The notes below the pieces were generated by a model. It had not been told where the DNA came from, did not search any database, and saw only the letters and a program-made list of their open reading frames with translations. A program made the position numbers and the translations under genes. Shown here piece after piece: positions 35,730 to 47,916 of a DNA stretch of 64,000 bases. How positions within the stretch are numbered: the stretch's first letter is position 1; each line of letters begins with the position of its first letter. Source of the stretch: Epiperipatus broadwayi (taxonomy: Eukaryota; Onychophora; Udeonychophora; Euonychophora; Peripatidae); contig JAQFVV010012498.1 of the NCBI GenBank assembly GCA_028023455.1, positions 684,001 to 748,000 of the forward strand, read 5' to 3'.

Positions 35730-36990
35730 GCAAATTTTTGTATTAAAAGATGAATTGAATTCCTCTATGGGTTGGTATGTGTAAAAATGAATTATTGATC
35801 AAAATTTAAAATTGCAAGAATTTACCAATGATTTTATATTAAAAATGAAATGTTAAAATTAATGGATTAAAATCTGAAAATCAAAAATTTGCTATTTCTT
35901 TAAATAATGGATGAATTTCTATATTTACTAATATTCATAGCTATAAAAATGAATGCAATAACTTAAGATTAAAATGAATGTGAGAATCTTGTCCAGCTAA
36001 TAATATATTATAACTAAATGATCTGAAACTTAAAGAATTTAGATTTGATTTTAGTAAAAATATTGTTTCAGCCATAACTGATGCTGCTAGTGTCATGTAA
36101 CAATTTGGTTCGAATGTTTCATGTACATCTACAAATGTGCTACACTCATGTTATTCATTGTCAATAATGAAAGTATTTTACAAAAAAAAAAAAACATAAG
36201 TTGCTGAAATATAAAAATAAATCCAAATATTTATAAAACAATCTTAAAATTTTGAAAAAGTATGCTGTTATTTCAGAGATGGCCAGTGTGAAACGATATT
36301 TCATAAAGCTATGACAAAATAATTAAAAAACAACAATTGCAGCTCATGTTAGATGGCTCAACAATGGAAACCATTGTAATTATAAATAAAAGTTCAAAAA
36401 TCTGACACTAAAATCATTAAATTATTTGAACTTGAATAGTCAATAGGTAGAGGAAATTAATGCTGTTAATATATTGGAATGTTTAAAAGTATATAGAATT
36501 GCAATAAAAACATTAAGTTGATTAAATGGTAATTTAGTGATGGCAGAGTATTAAAAATCCTTATTCAAGACCAATGTTTCAGATATTAGCAATAATCCAT
36601 TAAATAATTTAATGAAATGAGTAGAAAAATATTAAGATGATGATTTACATCTTTACTAAAATGATTTAGTTGTAGAAAAGTATTTTTTTAAAGAGTATCT
36701 CATGAAATTGGGCAAATGAAATACTATTATTATATTGTATCTCCTTCAATGCATGCTGCTGAGATGATAGTCCTGAATATGAATTACGTTTATCTTCGCA
36801 ACTGAAACAATTCGATAAAACTTAACATCTAACAAAATGAATTATTTAGCATCAAAATAACATCAGTATAAAGTGAAAAAAAAAATTCCAATTCTGGAAT
36901 TCTTGTATCCAAACAAAGGACCTGTTTAGCTGATAAATTAACAAATGTCATGTATATTAGAAGTTGTTTTAATAAAAATTATCAGCAATT
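35730..36990 (+). pseudogene. hAT transposase relic (second type)
   Basis: Read through stops, hAT landmarks occur in order. An N-terminal RNase-H-like segment comes first (~35915-36070: ISIFTNIHSYKNECNNL, then LKLKEFRFDFSKNIVSA). TDAASVM follows at ~36078-36098, corresponding to the family's conserved TDGAxVM with the catalytic Asp. MCYTHVIH is at ~36133-36158 (usually CxxH). A helical insertion domain lies at ~36440-36640 (AVNILECLKVYRIAIKTLS, SLFKTNVSDISNNPLNNLM). The dimerisation-domain motif SNSGILVSKQRTCLADKLT is at ~36893-36950. Many stops make it dead. It differs from the Buster-like copy at 19-21 kb. Terminal repeats were not found. Confidence 0.7.
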
Positions 36991-37299
36991 GTAAAACAAA
37001 TATTATTATTTTTTAAATCTAATTAAAAGATTAAATAAAAAAACAAATATAAAACTTTTCTATTTCATTTTGTTTTTATTCTTCCTCTATTTTAAAGCAT
37101 TTTTTTTTTTGTATTTGTTTTTAAAATCTAGATTCTTGAGAACTTCCATAAGAGAATTTCGAATCTCTAGAAATAAATTAATTACTAATCCAGGAATTTC
37201 TGAATCTTAAAAAAATAATAAGTTTGGAAAAATACAATCAGTAATCATAATTATAAAACTTTAATTAATTTTCTAAACTTTACAATTTTCAAGTATTAT

Positions 37300-39480
37300 T
37301 AATCACTGAAGGGTGAAGATTTCTCTAAATTCAATAGTTTCTCTTCCCCACATTACTCCAGCAAACTTCCTTATGTCATCTGTCCATCTCACATGGTTTC
37401 TTTTTAGATCTTTTATAATCTTTTGAAATATAATCTACTCATTCAATTGCCATCTGTAATAACTTCTAGCAATATGTCTAGTCCAACTTCTTTTTAGGTT
37501 ATTAAACCAGCAAAACTCTCAATACAGTAGTGCCACCCTGTGACAACCAGAGTAATCAATGAATGCCAGAAGGCTTGAGCATAAAATCCCCATCTAGTGT
37601 CTATTCATCCAATATCCTCAGACTAGTTTCTGGTTTGTGGCTAGATGCACTCTCCATACAGTAGTGCCACCCTGTGCCAACCAGAGTAATCAATCGATGC
37701 CAAAAGGCTTGTGCATAAAATCCCCATCTAGTGCCTACTCATCTAATATCCCCAGACTAGTTTCTGGCTTGTGGCCTTCATCAGTGAAGAACTTTGGTTC
37801 TGAGAGCACTGCACCTAACCACAAGCCAGAAACTAGTCTGGGGATATTGGATGAGTAGGTACTAGATGGGAATTTTATGCACAAGCCTTCTGGCATGGAT
37901 TGATTACTCTGGTTGGCACAGGGTGGCACTACTGTATGGAGTTTTGCCTGTTTAATAACAGTTATGTGCTAGCATAAGAGATGATGATCATGTGATGTTT
38001 AGTTCTTTTTAGATTCTTGTTCAATGGTGCTTGGCTTGTTTTCTTGCCCATAAAAAATTCCCCGTTATTCCCAACATATATCTCTCCATACATCATATAT
38101 GTAATTTTCACTTTTTTTTCCTTAGCTTTTATTTTAAATCACATAATACTTAATCTAAAATTGCTGTAAAAAGTTTAGGAAGATGAAATCTTTTTACCAA
38201 ATATGTTTATCAATATTAATTTTCTTAGTATCACTATGTTTTCTAATCATTGTTGTTGCATTAACTTCTCTTAAATTCCGAAGACTTGGATTCATAAGAA
38301 CTGATAAAATACATTTCTTAAAAACTTGTTTCAATATCATAAATATATTTCATTTTAATATTTTCTACTAAAAGCACTGCATTCAATTTTAATTCTAATA
38401 TTAATTTCCTCCATTATGTTTGGTTTATATTAATAATCTGATTAAGACACTTGTAGTTAATTTTTCATTCATAACTGCTAGTCTTTATTTTCTTCTTTTG
38501 TTAAAAGCTTTTGAACATTAATTTTTTTTAGCATTTATCTTTTAATAATAATTTCTTGCTTTCCTTGGATTTACTGCATTTGTAAAATTTCCTGAAATTA
38601 TGAAACTTTAGTTGCAAAAACAATCACACCACTATAAAATCTATATGATTTTCAAAATCTTCATTTATTTATATTTTCTTAGCTCCTCATTTTATTCCAT
38701 AAAATAAACTGTGATAAAAAGTTTTAGATAAGGAATTTGTCTATCATATATCTTTTCGATATGTTAAACCTTCTTAGAATTCACTGTTGCATTCTGATAA
38801 ATATTCTTCAGAATTTGACCACATCCTGGATGTATATCTTGATGTTCCTAAGTTTTAAGCACATACAGAAATGCTTATAAAATCAAATGCCTTTTCATAA
38901 TCTATAAAAACAAAGTCTAATGGCAAATCATAAAGTAATCTTTCTATAACTTCTCCTGGCACTTGGATATGACTGTCTTTGTTAAATTAGTTTTAATACT
39001 CAATTCTATTTTTGCTTGATTTGAGTCTGAGGTTAGACAAGTTGTAATAATCTTAGTAAAGATCTTGTATAGAACTGAAGAGAAAATTGATAGATCTGTA
39101 ATTATTAATATCTTTTTGATCTTTCTTAAACATCACTATCACTATAGTATTCTTATTATCTAGTTTATTTTTATCATTTAGATATTAGATATATAGCTTT
39201 TAATTTTTAAAATAATAATAATTCCATTATTTTCTGAAACTTTTTCATTCTTCATACTTACTTTTAAAATGCTTGGAATTTCAAAAGATAATGTAATTTT
39301 AAGAAATAAAATTTTATTTTCTTAAAAACTTCCATATTTTTCATAATATAATCCTCTTATTAAAATTTTCATCTACTACCAAGTTACTGTTTTATATTTT
39401 TGAAATTTCTGTTCTCTTGTATAGTTGTTTTTTTTTGGTTAATTCACAGGTTATATTTCCTTATAATACCATTTGTTATC
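37300..39480 (-). pseudogene. RTE-like LINE, second copy, rearranged
   Basis: Nucleotide similarity on the minus strand to the 15.1-18.5 kb LINE is clear by eye. The 3' region (~37310-37498 and ~38040-38100) matches 15150-15480, including CTAGCAATATGTC and TTATTCCCAACAT. The post-RT segment (~38380-38480) matches 15630-15740. The RT region (~38580-39170) matches 16600-17200, including the block for DYEKAFD (CTTTTCATAATCTA). An extra RT piece sits out of order at ~38165-38330, matching 16745-16850, so the copy was rearranged or duplicated internally. Frames are destroyed throughout. It is older than the first copy. Confidence 0.75.
37499..37960. mobile_element. palindromic insertion with a duplicated arm, ~462 bp
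   Basis: The ends TTATTAAACCAGCAAAAC (left) and GTTTTGCCTGTTTAATAA (right) are complements. A ~136-bp arm containing CAGTAGTGCCACCCTGTG is present twice in direct order (from ~37521 and ~37657) and once inverted (to ~37938). A short centre around 37786-37815 separates the inverted arms. Because the arms are inverted, nearly the same peptide appears on both strands; neither is a gene. It lies within the RTE-like LINE relic and is much richer in GC than the surroundings. Confidence 0.85.
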
Positions 39481-39693
39481 ATTTTAAAGAATTTTTTAGA
39501 AACATTTTACTTCATTTAAATAAAAATCATATATAGTTGATGATAGTTTATATCTTTGATCAAAAAAGAAAGTTAATTTAGAGTCAATATGAAAAAGGTC
39601 AACGTTACTTGGCACTTTATATTTTCTCTTGTTTTTCAATAATTTGGGCAAAATAGTTGAACTGCAGACATTTGATGGTGTTATAGAAACAAT

Positions 39694-40175
39694 ATGATAG
39701 AAAAATTAATTAGTAGTAATGTTGCTGACAATCATTCTCTCAACAAAGTGGACCCTAATAAAGAACATGCTAATGAAAATAATGCTTTTGTAAGTGTATT
39801 ACAAATAATAATAAGCCATGTTCAAGATGAACAAGTCCAATTGCAAAGTACATCTTATCCTACTTATAGGAAGACAAACAAAATTTGAAAAATGTGACAT
39901 TTGATCCATATCACTTCATCAAACATCTCCAACCATTAACTGATAAAACAGAGATTTGTTTGCCCTGCTGTTCTTCTGAAGACATAAAGTACTCCAAAAT
40001 TTTGTCTTGATCTTGATCTAGATGAAATCTAGTTTTATTGCAGTCTTAATAAAATGGAAAATGCCATGTTCTGTTTAATGTTTCAAGATATTAATTGTAA
40101 GATGTAAGTTCGAATAAGGTCTCACAAAGTTGTGAAATTTGAACAGAATATCGAGAAATCTAGATATTCAATTCT
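39694..40175 (+). pseudogene. CTDSPL2: retrocopy of a CTD small phosphatase-like protein
   Basis: Across two frames the translation follows the conserved region of CTDSPL2-type HAD phosphatases. FDPYHFIKHLQPLTDKTE (39902-39955) is followed by CPAVLLKT, a stop, then STPKFCLDLDLDEI. The last part corresponds to the family's LVLDLDETL, the DxDxT catalytic motif, with the Thr position changed to Ile and a stop right after. FYCSLNKMENAMFCLMFQDI and CKM, stop, VRIRSH follow, matching the HCSL...VFVRTRP region. The preceding open frame (39694-39888) may be the upstream part of the same protein. No introns interrupt these normally multi-exon blocks, so a processed pseudogene is likely. The 3' half is not recognisable beyond about 40175. 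Confidence 0.65.
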
Positions 40176-43100
40176 AAATGAATCATTTAAAAATATTTCA
40201 TATCTTTTTATTCTTTAGTCTTTGCCATGCCTCAACTGAAAATTTATAAGTGGATTGTTGTGATTGGATATCAACCATGTATATAGTAGTTCTTAATAGA
40301 CTATTAGATATTTACTTATCCATATAGATTTAAGACATCATCAGTTTCTTAACATTTTAAAATGATTATATTTTCAATGCAAAAATCTACATCTGTTAAA
40401 ACTAAATTATTTATAGATAAATTTTAGAAGTGATAAAGAACATCTACTGGTTGCAATTATTATATTGCCCTATTAAAGAAATTATACAGCCAAATAAAAT
40501 AATAACTCTAAAACAGTTGAAAAGATATGTATGACACGTTGCTGGATTAATATAAAGCTAAAGATTGATAGCATATGTATATATGAATTAAAATAATCTT
40601 TATTAATTATTTAGTAATTGATGAGAAAACATTTGATATAACAAGCCTAAAGAGCAATCAATTATTTCTTGCAAGTATATTTCCATACTTTGGATTCATC
40701 CTGGCTCATATCCTTTAGATTATCAATGGAAAGATGGAGTGTACATAATTATCCATATCCTCTCATATCCACTTTCATCTGGTTAAACAATTTTAGCAAA
40801 ATTGTGCTTGGAAAATGACTGCTACGCTAGACTAAAACATAAACTAATCAGTAGTCCACAACTGCTATTTGGTAGGCAATATAATTATTTCTTTAAAATT
40901 GATCCATATATTTTAGTGATGAAATAGATTCATTAAATGTTTAAATTATGCCTCTACAATTAAGGCACTAGAATGAAAATTTTTTTAAAAGAATGCAAAG
41001 CAAATGCAAATTACCATCAATATTTTATTATTTAATTATTCAACCTGCTTTGGACAGAGATTTTAACATACCTTTGTTAAGTTAAATTATTTGTGCTGAA
41101 ATGAGACTACCAAATAAAATGATTCATAAGCAACATGATCAGTTTATAAAAATAAATTAATTACATGACATTTTAATGACAAAAAAGCTTCAATATTTAT
41201 AATAAAACTCTAAATATGAGATAAAATAAACTTTATTATTGATTTTAAACATGTTAAAATATTAATCCTCACACCTCTTAAAGTAATCATTTTACACAAA
41301 CAGACTATAATTATTGTGCTTTTTTATTAAATTTAAAAAATTTTCATTTATATTTTGTACATAATTCATTTAAGAGGTTATGATAAGTTATAAGATACAA
41401 TAGAATGATAAAATGAATTTTATTAAAATATGAAATCCAATATATATAAAAATAAATACACTGACATAATCTCATTTTTAAAATATATTAATGACTTTCC
41501 AAATGATTATTGATAGAATACAATTTTTAATTTATGAGCCATATTCTTTATCAATTTAGAAAAAATTCCAACAAATAATTGTAAAGAAATCAACTTAAAA
41601 TATTAGAACTTTGGAGAAGATAATTATATATATTTTTAAAAGCTAATATGAAATGTTGGCACTAAAAAACAAAAAGTTTACAATTAATTAAATATATATC
41701 ATGATTTTTCCGTGCTATCTATTTTCTAATAGAGAATACATAAATATATTTATAAATACTGTTTATTATAATAAACATTTGTCTAAACACATTCCTAATA
41801 TATTTAATAAACTTTAGTATAATACAAAACAACTGAGTCAATTGAATATGTTTTCACTATTATTTTAAATAGTTCAGTATTTCCATCATGTGACCAACAT
41901 TTCTATCAGTAAAAATTTTTTCCTTGCATATAAGTAATATGAGCATTGAACCACATCTCCCTCAAATCCAAAATGCTTATCTTTTTTTATATATATTTCT
42001 TACTTAAAATTACTAAAAAATATTTTTTGAAAGAGAAAAATAAAATTAAAATTCATTTACTGTTTTTCTATCATCCACTTTCTAAAATCAATTTTAATTT
42101 CACTATTATTTTTATGATGCTAAAAAAATTTCTAAGGTATTTATCACAGATGAACAAAATATTGAAAGCAAATGTATAAAGAGAGCATCAGAATTTAATC
42201 ATTAATATTAAATATATTTCAGCAACATTTGGTCTTATAAAATGCTGTACCATCACATATTGAAAGTCATTGTGAATTTTAAAATTAGCAAAGAACAAAA
42301 AAATGCTAAATTTCAACTTTCTATTTTTACATTTTATTACATTCTAACTGGCAATGAATAACAGAAATCTAATCCATTCTTTATAACTTATATGAAATGT
42401 TAAGTATTTTAACTATATTTAAAAAAATAAAAAAAAAAAAATATTTACTCTGTGTAGACAGAAATATTACTTAAGTCTATGTTATATAAATGATTTTATG
42501 TTGAATTGAGACATGATTTATTTAGTCAATAGCCTATATATATAAATAATAATAAATTTATATACTAAAATAATATGAATTCAAATTCCAGTTTATATTG
42601 CTTCAAAACTAAATTATTCATCATCAAATATCTATTTCAGTTAACTATACTATGACAACAAAAATAGAAAATTTGATTAATGAAAAAATATTTGCTGATA
42701 CATTTACAACACAATAAGTACAGTACATAATTATTTAAATTTATAAACTAGAATTTGAATAATGACAATTTTTTATAAACATTAAAATTAATTCTTTCAT
42801 AGCAAGTTTCTTCAATTTATTATCATTTGTAAATATTTTATTAAATTTTTTTGTATCTTTGTATATAAAACTTTTAAAATATTCAAAATCAAAATAAATT
42901 ATCTTCTGTATGATTTAATTTCAAAGCAGAGAACTTTCTTCAGTCCTTGGACAACTAATACATCAGATTTTAACATTTAACAACCTTTTAAATGATTTGA
43001 TTTTTTTTTCTCATTTACTTACAAAACTTCATATTTAAATATTCTCATATATCTCAAATCACATATTTAGATGTTAAATTTTTATAATTATGTAAAGCAT

Positions 43101-44420
43101 AAGAAAGCACCACAGACAAATGTTAAATAAAAGACTAAATTGATTATTATTATCCAGCTATTTTTAATAAAAATTGTTATGCATCTCCCATTCATAATAA
43201 AATTGCTATCATTTTCATATTAAAAATAATCTAGACATATTTTTTAAATGTGTGAATGTAAAGAGAAATAAAAATCTAGGCCTATATTGATTACTAAAAG
43301 ATGAAACTATTGCAATGAATAACTATTTTCCTTTGCATGCTCAACTATCCATTTTTTACCAGTATAAAAATGGCATACTTAATTGAACTTTGATAAGAAG
43401 CATGAATATGGACTTTAGTCTCACATTCAAGACATATAAATAAAAGGAAATGCATTGCAAAAGATTTTTCCAGCAAGTAGTCTGTATTAACTAATTATAA
43501 AATAGATTTGAATTATTTCTGTAATATTATATTTGAACAAAAAAGATTCTATGCTGCAATTATTTGCAACTGATATAAGCTATTGTAGAATTGATAACTT
43601 TATCCTGAAAAGTACCATTTGGACCTAATTTTATCGTAGAAAAAATTTTATCGTAGAAAGTACCATTTGGACACAATTCTGAAACATTATGTGTGGTTTG
43701 AAGCAGTAGTAAACTGGAGAAATCAAGAACAAAAGATTTTATGATCAATTCTGAGCTGAATAGACCATTAAGAAAAAAAGCAGTTTTGTCAACTGAATGG
43801 GACTCATATTAATGTAGCATGTGGGTGCTTGAACATTACATCACCTCTCATGAAACTAATCATATAATTATATATATATATCAAAAATGAAATAATTTTT
43901 CATAAAGAAGTATATTAGATATAATAAAAAATGAAAAAGGAAAAATTATTAAAATAAATATAAGATTATCTATTAAATATTAATGCAAAAGTAAACAAAG
44001 ATGAAAAAGGCTGAACACCTTGCAAGAAGATATCATTTTATCATGAAAACAGACCAATACTGGATTGAATGGTAAAAGTTTTACAATGTCATATTTACAA
44101 CAATAGAAAACTTATGAAACAAATTTATGACGGTACCTTTATCATTAGAAATTAAAAGAGTCAGAGTCAATGAAAATGATAAATCTTAAATCAAGTTCTC
44201 ATGGTAAATTTTACTGTTTGACAACAAAGTTTTCATGGGAGATTTTATTGTTTGATAATAAAATTAATTCATTAACTTATGACTTTACAATTTGTAAATA
44301 ATCACAGGAAAAAATACTTCCATAACTTTGCTACAAAATATCTCACCATTTAGTTGAGTTTTAAGGATCTTGCTCATAAATAAAAGCTAAAAGTGATTCT
44401 CAATTAAAAGTCTTTTTAAA
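40176..44420. other. AT-rich, nothing recognised
   Basis: No coding remnants or large repeats could be supported. One small duplicated motif (ATTTTATCGTAGAAA and AGTACCATTTGGAC) recurs at about 43610-43672. Confidence 0.45.
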
Positions 44421-44749
44421 AAAAATCAAAATTTCACAGTAGAATGAAATGAAATGCTCTACTATTCTGGTATTTGATATCACTGAACTTAATGGGCAAC
44501 CAGAAGAACTTGGAGACTATGAAGGTGAAAATATGAGTTGGTTTAAATCAGGAATGCTCTTTTATCTTTAATATTTTTTATTATATATTTGTAGGGATTT
44601 GAAGAACAAATATATATTCAATTATCATTCTATGATTACAGAAGATGCAATTACAGAACCATACATATTAAAAACTTTATTCATTTATGGATAGTATAGT
44701 TTTTTTTACAAAGTATAGGAAATATGTGAATATACCTCTTTAAAAGGTG

Positions 44750-45710
44750 GACAGAGATTGAAAAAAAATGTTTAGTTTTTAATACAGATAATATTAAATT
44801 ATAAGTGAGTAAGAAATGAGAGATAAACATTAGAGTGGTCATAGATAAATTGAAAATTTTAGAAAAATATGGAGGAGGGTGGGATTAAGGAAGAAAATAA
44901 TAAAAAATATAATTAAGAAATATACATCATTTAGATATAATATATATGTAATTTAGTTATAATAAATAGTCATAAAATCTGCAAATTTTGTAAAAAAAAA
45001 AAAAAAAATTGGTACTTGAAGTTCAATGTATGATAATGAGTTGGGTTAAGAGAGTAATGGATTTTATGGAAAAGACTCAATAGAAAATTGATAGATATGT
45101 ACTGGAAGCATATATGCAGAAGAAAATAGGAAGTATTCAGAAGTAGATAATGAAGTTGGGTTTTTATAAGAAAGATAAAAAGTAAATTGTATTATATTGG
45201 TACATTGGCATTTATGAGTAATGATAGGATTTTGGAGAAAAAAAATTAGATAACTTTGAAAAAGAGAAAAGATTTAAAAAATCATAAATTTACTAGGTTA
45301 TTCTACAGTAATTTTCTTTCTAAATGCATATTTAGTAAGCATGATAAAGCTAAAGAACAAATGCTGAAAATAGATAATTATGAAGATTGTAATAGAAAAA
45401 GAACTAGAATATAGTTCATATGGAAAGGGGGGGGGGGTAAAAAGTGACAATTCATCTCATTTACATCAATGCAAACAAAATAATTGATAGTAGTTTTTTG
45501 TTTAAGATTAGGAAAAGAATGAATAAATTGAGTGATGTAAGTGATGCAAAATAGAGATTGTAATATCATAAATTTAAAAACATGAAGCAATTTATTTTTG
45601 GAATGTATGATTTTGGAGAAAGAGATAAATAATATTTGGCAATTGGAAAAAGAAATTTGGCAAGCATATTATTAAAAATGTATTGAGAATAAAAAATGCC
45701 CAGGGGAGGG
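44750..45710 (+). pseudogene. LINE C-terminal part, second copy of the 14-kb family
   Basis: The plus strand gives RVMDFMEKTQ, stop, KIDRYVLEAYMQKKIGS (45050-45135). This parallels VLDCLEKVQKEVGRHAL of the copy at 14.1 kb. IMKLGFYKKDKK follows, like its GWSSFYMRDAK block, and SSFLFKIRKRMNKLSDVSDA at ~45490-45545 parallels SSLLFKARTESLATREYTRK. The zinc-knuckle cysteines are no longer recognisable. Stops and frame changes are numerous. Upstream parts to about 44420 may also belong. It is more decayed than the 14-kb copy. Confidence 0.6.
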
Positions 45711-47603
45711 ATATAGTATTAGAAATTATAAACGTTGATTCAAAAGTATGAGGCCAAATTTTACAATACTAATATTCCAAACTAAAGATGTTGAAAATGA
45801 AAAGATTCTAAAAGTTAACTTACATAAATTCACGCGAACCATGTAATTATTGTGTATCGTATGTGTATACGGTATACAGCCCATACCTGATATTCAAATC
45901 TACGATAAAGTAATAACATTTTTAAGTGATTAGATATCTATTTATTTTTATCTAGAATGCATGGAAAAAATTAAGACAATCCAAGCATAGCAGAAAGTAG
46001 TTATATATATTCAACGATTCTTAAATTAATTATAAGAAATGTTAAGGACTATATCTTTATATAATAAAATAAAAACAATTTTAAATAGCCCACTACAGGT
46101 CAAAAATGTCTTCGGAATCCCTTCAAATAGGGATAGCAAAGGAAAAACTTTACTTATTACGTTAATCACTGACAATTGATGAGAAACCTTACTAAAATCT
46201 ATTTCACCTAATTTTTATATAGTCAACTTGATTGTAGGGGCCAAAAAAAAAAATCACACACTTGTTCGGAAGTCATGAGGTAAAAGCTGATGCGCTAAAC
46301 ATTATTCCAAGAGACCTTCATACAAGATTATATATATATGTATGACATAACATATATATATACGTAAATGCAATATGTGAATACATCAGTAACGTAACTA
46401 CGGCCATGGGTCTTAAGAGACCCTTTTGTTTTATATATATAAAAAAAAGCATTAAGATGTATATTATAACATTAAAACCAATTAAAAAAAAAAAATTGCA
46501 GAGGGGTCCTCAAAATTTAGCTGTGCCATTAATATGTCTATACAATAGACGAGCGCAATATATGTAAATATGCATGGGAGGCTTCCACATAAATGTGCCT
46601 ACAAGCAAGTTAAAATTAAAAAAAAAAACTAAATGCTTTAAATTTTTTTAATTTCTTCTCACAAAAATTCTATAAAAAAAAAAAATTGGGACAAGAACAA
46701 AATAATTAAACGCACAATGCCTATCACATAAAATTCAAACACGTTTATGATTTCACACTTTAACCTCTACAAGGGGCATTACCCCCCCCCCTTCACTTCG
46801 ACTAGTTGTAGCAGACGGATGAATTAAAATTTAAATAAGTTTTTAAACTTCAAAAAGTATTCTCAGTAGTAAAGAAAAAATAATTGTTAAATATAACTAA
46901 CATAAACTTGACAAAAAGCATTAATTAAATCTTTCCAAATGTGTCCCTCCCTCTCCAACGATTAGACGAAAATTATAAAGAATGATTGAATTGATTTAAA
47001 ATTTATATTAACTAACCGGATTTTTATATAAACTTGAAATATTAATGAAAAACTATATATACAATTAAAGTGAGCTCATATATATACAGTATATCGTAAA
47101 TTTTTCAATTATCAGTTATTTAAAAGCGAATTAAAAAAGTTCGTTAAAAAAATAATGCAGTTAATATTCTTGATGTATGCATATATATAAATACAGATTC
47201 ATTATCAAATAACTATGTACAGTATATGGGTGTAAAAAAAAGATATAAATATATATTACATCTATTATTAAAAAAATTGCCCCTAATTAGCATCAAACTT
47301 GTCATTTAAACAGGATAAGTTTATCACACCTGTGATATAAAAATAAAATTACAAAATAATGAAGTAAAATGTGTTTGATAGAATTTCATTCCAAATTGTT
47401 CAGGATTGGCATTTCTTCAGTTTCACTTTTAATTCCTTCAGTTAGTTTTTATTTACTAGTAAATGTTTGTTAAATGACCTTTGTTCTCACAACATCGTAT
47501 ATATATATATTGTCGATCTAACAGTTTAATCAATTTTATCGCTAAGATTTACAATATTCTTGTCCACTAGTTTAAGTAAAAAATATTCAATAAAGATACT
47601 TAC
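45711..47603. other. non-coding, mixed AT-rich DNA
   Basis: No gene was recognised. There is a C-run at ~46783-46790 and several TA microsatellites, for example at 47501-47511. If the exon at 47604 is real, this would be its first intron. Confidence 0.4.
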
Positions 47604-47765
47604 AACCAAATGGTCAAAGCTCCTGGACAATCTTCGAAGAGGACTTTTGGACATCTGCCGAAAATTCCTACGTGGAGCAGACATTGAAAATACTCGGTTC
47701 CGCAAAGGAGGCGGTTTATCCATAACTTTTTCATCTTCTGGATTGGCAAGGCCTTCATAAAACAT
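47604..47765 (-). CDS. candidate first coding exon of an unidentified gene
   Basis: From ATG at 47765, 54 codons run to 47604, where the minus strand reads GTT/GTAAGTATC, a strong donor. The exon is exactly phase 0. The peptide is polar and protein-like (MFYEGLANPEDEKVMDKPPP, later SKSPLRRLSRSFDHLV). It has proline- and Arg/Ser-rich basic motifs of the type phosphorylated in signalling or cytoskeletal proteins, but I recognise no family. Its base composition is clearly less AT-rich than the neighbours, and a promoter-like block lies just upstream (47884-47916). The ATG has A at -3. Beyond the donor the frame runs on for 26 more codons of intron-like sequence to a stop. Further exons would lie at lower coordinates; I did not find them. 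Confidence 0.5.
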
Positions 47766-47883
47766 TATAATCCAAGAATCATATCCACTAAGTCATAATC
47801 ATTCCAGTATCCGTGCATTCTATTCAAGTGCAATCCAAGTTGGGTTTTTCAGGCATGTGCAGTGCGGCTTCCCTAGATAATAA

Positions 47884-47916
47884 TTCCCGCCATTCTCAGT
47901 TTCATTATAAACCAAT
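47884..47916 (-). promoter_or_regulatory. candidate core promoter (CCAAT, TATA-like, E2F-like)
   Basis: Read on the minus strand: ATTGG, an inverted CCAAT box, at 47912-47916; TTTATAATG next to it at 47903-47911; and GGCGGGAA, matching the E2F consensus, at 47884-47891. The candidate ATG lies about 120 bases further on. Spacing suits a short 5' UTR. An E2F-like site would suggest cell-cycle-linked expression, but this rests on motif matching only. Confidence 0.4.

Noticed and set aside
37637-37929. Nearly the same 60-70 codon peptide on both strands
   Set aside because: It arises because the DNA is an inverted repeat; the peptide has no known relatives and no start context.
43560-43748. Minus-strand frame with a repeated PNGTF peptide
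   Set aside because: The repetition reflects a short local DNA duplication in AT-rich sequence; no protein family is evident.
47560-47760. 66-codon plus-strand frame
   Set aside because: It is antisense to the candidate exon, which has better start, donor and promoter support.
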